From a bacterium (GTDB taxonomy: Bacteria > Bacteroidota > Bacteroidia > Cytophagales > Thermonemataceae): 9,928 bases of DNA. The DNA lies in NCBI GenBank assembly GCA_025362415.1, contig JANYGM010000399.1, positions 1 to 9,928 of the forward strand, written 5' to 3'. Shown in pieces: positions 5,972 through 9,928 of the stretch. Each line of letters opens with the position of its first letter. Position 1 is the first letter of the stretch. The position numbers and the translations under genes were made by a program. A model generated the notes under the pieces. It was given only the letters and a program-made list of their open reading frames with translations, was not told the DNA's origin and searched no databases.

Positions 5972-6352
5972 ATGGCAAATTTTTCAGAGGATAAAATAAA
6001 TGCAGTTTGGAGCAAGGCTCAAAAGGATGAAGAATATGATGAAAATGAGCATAGAAAAGATGCTTGTGGTGCTTGGATAGCTCGTAGTGAGTATGGCAAA
6101 CAAACAGAGGAAGGTTGGGATATTGACCACAGCTTTCCTCTGGCAATGGGTGGAGATAACTCTGAATTTAACTTACAAGCGTTACACTGGAGAAACAACC
6201 GCTCAAAAGCTGATAGCTTTCCAGAATTTAAAGGCTGTATTGTAGCAAAGGGTGAAACAAATGTTGAAAAAGAGCAAGATTTTACCTTTGAAGAAGCTTT
6301 ACTTTCTTTTAAGAAACTATATCCAAATAATCCATATCTTTCTAAGTTATAA
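5972..6352 (+). CDS. Small stand-alone HNH endonuclease
   Basis: A 126-residue protein with a compact HNH nuclease core. Residues 27-41 (HRKDACGAWIARSEY) precede the motif, as in other stand-alone HNH proteins. GWDIDHSFPLAMGGDNS (48-64) supplies the catalytic D52-H53, NLQALHW (67-73) the middle Asn, and NNRSK (75-79) the last element. No CxxC zinc pairs are visible. The C-terminal 40 residues are helical and charged and end with a family-unrelated-looking NNPYLSKL. It probably acts as a metal-dependent DNA nicking or cleaving enzyme in the cytosol. No partner (restriction methylase, Septu-type ATPase or phage terminase) is adjacent, so its biological role is open. It has its own promoter after panC and converges on the dehydrogenase gene with a 32-bp gap. 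Confidence 0.88.
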   Translation: MANFSEDKINAVWSKAQKDEEYDENEHRKDACGAWIARSEYGKQTEEGWDIDHSFPLAMGGDNSEFNLQALHWRNNRSKADSFPEFKGCIVAKGETNVEKEQDFTFEEALLSFKKLYPNNPYLSKL

Positions 6353-6356
6353 AATG

Positions 6357-6384
6357 CAAAAAGTTGATAGTCAACCTTTGTTTT
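6357..6384. terminator. Weak hairpin between the convergent HNH and dehydrogenase genes
   Basis: The core stem is GTTGA (6363-6367) / TCAAC (6371-6375) with loop TAG. It is extended by CAAA (6357-6360) against TTTG (6377-6380) across unpaired bases, then TTTT. It lies exactly between the two convergent stop codons, so it may terminate the HNH transcript. The stem is short. Confidence 0.38.
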
Positions 6385-7455
6385 CTACAAAAACTCAACG
6401 CCAAATTTTTCTCCTAAATCTCTCAAATCCTTCACCACGTCCTCCATTAGTGGTATTCCTTGCGCCATTCTTATTATTTCTGCTTCACGTTCTGGGTCAC
6501 CTGGAATGATGACTTTTTTGCCTTCCACTGCTTTTGCGTTCCTGAATGTACGTATCCATGTGTCCATGTGTGCCAAAAACTCTTCTGCTGGTCTGAAAGC
6601 ATCTACCCTAATTGCACCAAAAAAATGCCCAATTCCTTCACCAACAGGGTTTTCTGGAAGGGGTAGATAGCTCACAAATGGAGGCACCCATTTTGCATAA
6701 TTTGCGCCAGAAAAAACACCTGTAAAAATATCCACAATAGCCCCCAAACAGTAGCCTTTGTGGCTTCCATGTTCTCTATCACTTCCCAAAGGCAACAATG
6801 CACCACCTTTTTTGCGTGTCTGAACGTCTGTGGTAGGATTTCCTTGTGCATCTTGTAGCCAACCAAGTGGCGCATCTTTATTTTCACGTTCCAAAAGCTC
6901 AAATTTGCCATTTGCAGCCGTTGTAGTGGCAAAATCAGCTACAAAAGTAGGTTCTGAAAGTGCAGGAATAGCCACTGCAATAGGATTAGTTCCAAGAAGT
7001 TTATCAATAGAAAAAGTGGGCGCAACAATAGCACTAGCGTTTGTCATAGCAATTCCTATCATATTATTTTCTGCTGCAAGCAAAGCGTGATAACCTGCAA
7101 TTCCAAAATGATTGGAATTTTTGACAGCCACCCAACCCGTACCGCAGTTTTTAGCCTTATTGATAGCAATTTGCATAGCATAGGGCGCAGACACAAGCCC
7201 AACGGCAGCATCAGCATCAAGTGTGGCGGTGCTTGGCGTTTCGTAGGTGATTTGTAGGTTTGGAGTAGCATTAAGGCGTTTTGCAGTCCATAGACGTACA
7301 TAACCGCTTAGGCGTGCAATTCCGTGAGAGTCTATTCCACGCAAATCTGCAGAAAGTAAGACTTTTGTGGCTAGCTGTGCATTTTCTTGTGAAAAACCTA
7401 TTTTTAAGAAGATATTTTCAGCAAAAATACGCAAAGAATGATAAGGGAAAAGCAT
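6385..7455 (-). CDS. Malate/L-lactate dehydrogenase-family oxidoreductase (Ldh/type-2 MDH superfamily)
   Basis: A 356-residue NAD(P)-dependent 2-hydroxyacid dehydrogenase of the YbiC/ComC/AllD-type superfamily, not the Rossmann-fold MDH/LDH. Members reduce or oxidise malate, lactate, sulfolactate, ureidoglycolate and related acids; the substrate here cannot be told from sequence. Family signatures are ADLRGIDSHGIARLSGYV (36-53; H44, R48), VKNSNHFGIAGYHALLA (111-127; H116), LLGTNPIAVAIP (153-164) and GSHKGYCLGAIVDIFTGV (230-247; H232, K233), followed by the typical GHFFGAIRVDAF (276-287) and IPGDPE (317-322). Length and motifs are complete. I place the start at the ATG at 7455 and not at 7512: family members begin near this point, the extra 19 residues look unrelated, and 35 bases upstream of 7455 are G-free on the coding strand, as for other genes here. 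It is transcribed towards the HNH gene. Confidence 0.93.
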   Translation of the reverse strand: MLFPYHSLRIFAENIFLKIGFSQENAQLATKVLLSADLRGIDSHGIARLSGYVRLWTAKRLNATPNLQITYETPSTATLDADAAVGLVSAPYAMQIAINKAKNCGTGWVAVKNSNHFGIAGYHALLAAENNMIGIAMTNASAIVAPTFSIDKLLGTNPIAVAIPALSEPTFVADFATTTAANGKFELLERENKDAPLGWLQDAQGNPTTDVQTRKKGGALLPLGSDREHGSHKGYCLGAIVDIFTGVFSGANYAKWVPPFVSYLPLPENPVGEGIGHFFGAIRVDAFRPAEEFLAHMDTWIRTFRNAKAVEGKKVIIPGDPEREAEIIRMAQGIPLMEDVVKDLRDLGEKFGVEFL

Positions 7456-7577
7456 TTTTTTAGTTATTTTATGTTTATAAAATGTATTTACTGTTGCTTG
7501 CCTCTTGAACAACTGCCACTAATGGCAAACTAACAGAAATAAATAAAATAAAGAGGTTCTACTAAGATTTATTTTAA

Positions 7578-7702
7578 AGTCCCAGCGGGACGGCATATTT
7601 ATAGAAAAACAAAACACGAAAAATGTATTCAGCCCCAGCAGGGCGGCACTAGCAAGGGCTAGTTTATTACTATAAATATCTCGCCCTGCTGGGACTGAAT
7701 AC
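7578..7702. repeat. Composite REP/MITE-like palindromic element with three CCCAGC modules
   Basis: Three copies of a GC-rich module stand out in an AT-rich gap. AGTCCCAGCGGGAC starts at 7578, a GCCCCAGCAGGGCGGC form lies at 7632-7647, and an inverted copy CGCCCTGCTGGGACT lies at 7682-7696. Positions 7625-7645 and 7682-7702 are inverted repeats identical at 20 of 21 bases. Positions 7578-7604 and 7670-7696 are inverted at 23 of 27. Between them ACTAGC/GCTAGT (7648-7653 and 7658-7663) forms a further hairpin. Each module is itself a small palindrome (GTCCC-AGC-GGGAC). This organisation is typical of REP-type or MITE elements that are mobilised in trans; no transposase gene is present here. Confidence 0.8.
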
Positions 7703-7758
7703 AAAATAATAATTTACAAAATAAGGTTTCCGTATTCTCACCTCCCAACTTTTATAAT

Positions 7759-7795
7759 AAAAAAGCCTTTTAAACTTAGTTTAGAAGGCTTTTTT
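7759..7795 (-). terminator. Terminator after the small lipoprotein gene
   Basis: An 11-bp perfect stem, AAAAAAGCCTT (7759-7769) with AAGGCTTTTTT (7785-7795), continues inside as TAAAC/GTTTA (7771-7775 and 7779-7783) around a TTA loop. Oligo-A and oligo-T flanks make it work in either direction. It lies 11 bases beyond the stop of the minus-strand lipoprotein gene, its natural client. Confidence 0.83.
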
Positions 7796-7805
7796 GTTAA
7801 TATAT

Positions 7806-8003
7806 TTATTTTTTCTTTCCTTTACCATTGCCGTTGTTACCATTGCCATTATTACCGTTGCTATTTTCCCAGCCTTTATGCTTGCCGTTGTTCCCCCAAC
7901 TATTATATTTGCCGTTGCTGCTAGGTGTTCTTTGAACTACCAAGCAAGAAGATAGAAATAACGACATACAAAATAAAAATAGTACTGTGCGTGTAAATTT
8001 CAT
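7806..8003 (-). CDS. Small lipoprotein with Asn/Gly/Lys-rich tail
   Basis: A 65-residue exported lipoprotein. It has a basic start (MKFTR), a hydrophobic core VLFLFCMSLF (7-16), and lipobox LSSC (17-20) with C20 as the lipidation site. The mature part is about 45 residues, VVQRTPSSNGKYNSW then NGKHKGW, ending in an N/G repeat and KGKKK; it is very hydrophilic and probably disordered. The tail is encoded by a 15-bp tandem unit at 7825-7869 (about three imperfect copies). The start at 8003 is chosen because it places the signal peptide correctly and is preceded by 34 G-free bases; the longer frame to 8045 would begin inside a terminator stem. Similar tiny lipoproteins occur widely in Bacteroidota without known function. 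It lies between two terminator-like hairpins, so it is probably its own transcription unit behind atpA. Confidence 0.8.
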   Translation of the reverse strand: MKFTRTVLFLFCMSLFLSSCLVVQRTPSSNGKYNSWGNNGKHKGWENSNGNNGNGNNGNGKGKKK

Positions 8004-8040
8004 ATTTTTGTTTTTTAATTTGTGAATGTTTATTGAACTT

Positions 8041-8080
8041 AACAAAGAGGCTTTCTAAGGAATTTAGAAAGCCTTTTGTT
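8041..8080 (-). terminator. Terminator-like hairpin downstream of atpA
   Basis: The long stem pairs AACAAAGAGGCTTTCTAA (8041-8058) with TTAGAAAGCCTTTTGTT (8064-8080), with one bulge and a short GGAAT loop. It lies about 30 bases after the atpA stop and 37 bases before the lipoprotein start, so it should limit read-through of atpA. The run of U after the stem is short on the minus strand. Confidence 0.72.
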
Positions 8081-8090
8081 ATTACTATCT

Positions 8091-8123
8091 ATGCAAATAT
8101 TGTGCAAATATTATGCAAATCTT
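8091..8123. repeat. 11-bp x3 direct repeat spanning the atpA stop codon
   Basis: Three adjacent units: ATGCAAATATT (8091-8101), GTGCAAATATT (8102-8112) and ATGCAAATCTT (8113-8123). The third encodes the last residues of AtpA (RFA), so the 3' end of the gene appears to have been duplicated outward past the TAA at 8111-8113. Confidence 0.88.
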
Positions 8124-9685
8124 TTAGAAAGATTTTTAGCAAGTGCCATAATAGCATCTGTATCAGCTTTCTCTAGCTTTCCAGCCTTAAAATTAGCCAA
8201 AATACTTTTATGTTCTGTGCGCATTTGTAGCAAATATTCTTTTTCAAAATCTTTTACTTTATTTACTGCCACGCCGTCAAGTCCACCCTGCGTTGCAAGA
8301 TAAACAATAGCTACTTGCTCTTCTACAGAAACAGGAGAAAATTGTGCTTGTTTCAAGATTTCTAGGTTTCTACGACCACGTTCAATGGTAAGTTTTGTAG
8401 CAGCATCAAGGTCAGAACCAAATTTTGCAAATGCCTCTAACTCACGGAATTGTGCTTGGTCAAGTTTGAGTGTACCAGCCACTTTTTTCATTGATTTGAT
8501 TTGTGCATTTCCACCCACACGAGATACAGAAATACCCACATTGATAGCAGGACGAATACCTGAGTTAAAAAGATTTGACTCCAAAAATATCTGTCCATCA
8601 GTAATAGAAATTACGTTTGTTGGGATATATGCAGAAACGTCACCCGCTTGTGTTTCAATGATAGGCAAAGCAGTAAGAGAACCGCCACCTTTCACTTTTG
8701 AACGCAAAGACTCTGGCAAATCATTCATTGCACGTGCAATATCATCTGATGCGTTGATTTTTGCCGCTCTTTCTAGCAAACGAGAGTGCAAATAAAACAC
8801 ATCACCAGGATATGCCTCACGTCCTGGGGGACGGCGCAAAAGCAAAGAAACTTCACGGTAAGCCACCGCTTGCTTAGAAAGGTCATCATAAACAACCAAA
8901 GCAGGACGACCAGTATCACGGAAATATTCTCCAATAGCAGCACCCGTAAATGGAGCAAAAAACTGCATTGGCGTTGGGTCTGATGCAGTTGCAGCAACTA
9001 CAACTGTATATTTCATTGCACCTGCTTCTGTAAGTGCTTGTACAATTTGCGCCACCGTAGAGGCTTTTTGTCCGCAAGCTACATAAATACAAAAAACTGG
9101 ATTACCTTGCTCAAAATATTCTTTTTGGTTGATAATTGTATCTAGTGCAACAGTAGTTTTACCAGTTTGGCGGTCACCAATGATAAGCTCACGTTGTCCA
9201 CGACCAATAGGAATCATAGAATCAATAGCTTTGATACCTGTTTGTAAAGGCTCATTTACAGGCTGGCGGTAGATAACGCCAGGTGCTTTGCGCTCTAATG
9301 GCATATCAAAAAGCTCACCATCAAGGTCTGCACCACCATCAATAGGAACACCAAGTGTATTTACGACACGCCCTACAATGCTTTCACCAACTTTGATGCT
9401 TGCAATTTGTTTGGTACGTTTCACAACATCACCTTCTTTTACTTCACCAGCACCCAAAAGTACCGCACCTACGTTGTCTTCTTCAAGATTTAGGGCAAGT
9501 GCTTTTAAGCCGTTTTCAAATTCTAGGAGTTCTCCCGCTTGTACTTTTGTTAGTCCATAAATACGAGCCACACCATCACCTACTTGCAATACAGTGCCAA
9601 TTTCTTCTAGTTCAGCAACAGTTTTGATGTTGGAAAGTTGCTCTCTTAGGATTGCAGAAACCTCATCAGGTCTTACGTTTACCAT
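8111..9685 (-). CDS. atpA: F0F1 ATP synthase subunit alpha
   Basis: A 524-residue alpha subunit of the membrane-attached F1 catalytic head; three alpha and three beta subunits form the hexamer, and alpha carries the non-catalytic nucleotide sites. The N-terminal beta-barrel domain covers about 25-95. The P-loop is GDRQTGKT (170-177). The diagnostic SVSRVGG (386-392) carries the arginine (R389) that reaches into the catalytic site. GGGSLTALPIIETQAGDVSA (333-352) and IPTNVISITDGQIFLES (354-370) are textbook alpha-subunit segments. A slightly longer loop, NASDDIARAMNDLPESLRSK (311-330), precedes GGGSLTAL and replaces the loop of the E. coli protein. All essential residues are intact. The start is the ATG at 9685 with a leader of about 37 nt. 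Unusually, neither atpH/atpF upstream nor atpG downstream is present: 243 bp without a gene lies upstream, and a hairpin plus a lipoprotein gene lie downstream. Confidence 0.98.
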   Translation of the reverse strand: MVNVRPDEVSAILREQLSNIKTVAELEEIGTVLQVGDGVARIYGLTKVQAGELLEFENGLKALALNLEEDNVGAVLLGAGEVKEGDVVKRTKQIASIKVGESIVGRVVNTLGVPIDGGADLDGELFDMPLERKAPGVIYRQPVNEPLQTGIKAIDSMIPIGRGQRELIIGDRQTGKTTVALDTIINQKEYFEQGNPVFCIYVACGQKASTVAQIVQALTEAGAMKYTVVVAATASDPTPMQFFAPFTGAAIGEYFRDTGRPALVVYDDLSKQAVAYREVSLLLRRPPGREAYPGDVFYLHSRLLERAAKINASDDIARAMNDLPESLRSKVKGGGSLTALPIIETQAGDVSAYIPTNVISITDGQIFLESNLFNSGIRPAINVGISVSRVGGNAQIKSMKKVAGTLKLDQAQFRELEAFAKFGSDLDAATKLTIERGRRNLEILKQAQFSPVSVEEQVAIVYLATQGGLDGVAVNKVKDFEKEYLLQMRTEHKSILANFKAGKLEKADTDAIMALAKNLSKRFA

Positions 9686-9728
9686 ATAATTATCTATAAA
9701 TAAGAATTATGTTTGTAAAATTTTGCCA

Positions 9729-9736
9729 CAAATGTA
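9729..9736 (-). promoter_or_regulatory. Putative -7 element for atpA
   Basis: Reads TACATTTG on the minus strand, a full match to TAnnTTTG. The start site would be near 9722, leaving a leader of about 37 nt. A poly-A stretch lies just upstream on that strand and no clear -33 TTTG is visible. The element supports atpA being transcribed from its own promoter. Confidence 0.5.
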
Positions 9737-9897
9737 GCATTTTTTTTGAAGGAATTATGTTTTTTAGCGTTTTTTAAGGAATATTTTTAAGGACTGATAT
9801 AATTAAAAGTTATTTAATTATATTTATTACATCTAAAAAGTGTGCTTTTAGTTATTACTAGTAAAAATATATGTAACTGTTTAGGTTGTATTTTGTA

Positions 9898-9928
9898 GGG
9901 GCTGGGCTTGCCCCATAGCCGTCAGGCT
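9898..9928. repeat. GC-rich palindromic element cut by the window end
   Basis: GGGGC (9898-9902) pairs with GCCCC (9910-9914), and inside it GGGC-TT-GCCC can form a tighter hairpin (9904-9913). It is followed by AGCC-GTCA-GGCT (9917-9928), whose flanking bases CCAT suggest the stem continues past the edge. The sharp change from AT-rich sequence (9737-9897) and the stacked short palindromes resemble a second family of interspersed repeat. Confidence 0.55.

Larger units (their letters stand above)
7456..7805. other. 350-bp intergenic region without a gene
   Basis: From left to right it holds the G-free leader of the dehydrogenase (7456-7490), a stretch with a small GCCA/TGGC inverted repeat near 7515-7526, the three-module palindromic element (7578-7702) and the terminator hairpin (7759-7795). 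The dehydrogenase promoter should lie at about 7495-7540; only one-mismatch versions of TAnnTTTG are visible there. I see no RNA gene. Confidence 0.7.

Noticed and set aside
348..6352. A Septu-like system formed by the ATPase and the HNH nuclease.
   Set aside because: PtuA and PtuB genes are adjacent. Here the two are 4.5 kb apart with gatC, two PASTA genes and panC between, and the HNH gene has its own promoter. The ATPase has another, adjacent partner.
7456..7512. A longer N-terminus for the dehydrogenase starting at 7512.
   Set aside because: The extra 19 residues do not resemble the family N-terminus and they occupy the G-free leader typical of this genome.
7519..7704. A 61-codon minus-strand open frame.
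   Set aside because: It lies almost wholly within the palindromic element and has no recognisable protein features; such frames are by-products of the repeat.
7560..7710. A CRISPR array suggested by three similar GC-rich modules.
   Set aside because: Modules are in mixed orientation, unequally spaced and differ in sequence; there are no uniform spacers or cas genes.
8004..8045. A longer lipoprotein starting at 8045.
   Set aside because: It would begin within the terminator stem and place 14 polar residues before the signal peptide, spoiling a standard lipoprotein start.
8385..8795. A 136-codon plus-strand open frame opposite atpA, with others at 8076-8303 and 9288-9627.
   Set aside because: They are antisense to a perfectly conserved atpA and show no domain features; they arise from codon bias of the real gene.
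9799..9851. Two AT-rich hairpins (9799-9821 and 9833-9851) as terminators or regulators.
   Set aside because: Stems are almost only A-T pairs, without a following U-tract, in a very AT-rich region where such pairings are expected by chance.

Overview
The window looks like chromosomal DNA from a low-GC member of the Bacteroidota, most likely a Cytophagales-type marine or freshwater bacterium. The evidence is the AT-rich composition, the absence of Shine-Dalgarno sequences, several promoters matching the Bacteroidota -7 consensus TAnnTTTG, and the Bacteroidota-like character of the proteins. The genus is inferred, not shown.

Layout. Positions 1-251 (minus) hold the 5' end of an exported M61-type peptidase gene. 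Divergent from it is a two-gene plus-strand unit, 348-2518: a DUF3696-type AAA ATPase followed by an unrecognised 320-residue protein. The C-terminus of that protein carries a D-x-x-H-G-x-x-E motif followed by H-x-G-S, spaced exactly as in the colicin E3 16S-rRNase domain. This ATPase-toxin pair is the strongest candidate for an undescribed (probably anti-phage) system here. Converging on it is a minus-strand run: PASTA protein (4012-4893), paralogous PASTA protein (2898-3896) and gatC (2531-2818). The spacers of this run are made of short tandem words. Divergent from the run is panC (5035-5892), followed by an orphan HNH endonuclease gene with its own good promoter (5972-6352). A malate/L-lactate dehydrogenase-family oxidoreductase (6385-7455, minus) converges on the HNH gene.

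The 350-bp gap 7456-7805 carries a three-module palindromic element (REP/MITE-like) and a terminator hairpin. After it come a 65-residue lipoprotein gene (7806-8003, minus), a second hairpin, and a solitary atpA (8111-9685, minus) with its own promoter. The last 30 bases start another palindromic element that is cut by the window end.

How the genes relate. Most are housekeeping: protein turnover, tRNA amidation, cell envelope, pantothenate/CoA, redox metabolism and ATP synthesis. The accessory material is the ATPase-toxin pair, the HNH gene and the palindromic elements. A genome-wide trait also shows: eight of the eleven genes have an mRNA-sense leader with no G for 34-66 nt immediately before the start codon. 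This fits translation without Shine-Dalgarno pairing and supports the starts chosen for the dehydrogenase, the lipoprotein and the TTG-initiated PASTA protein.
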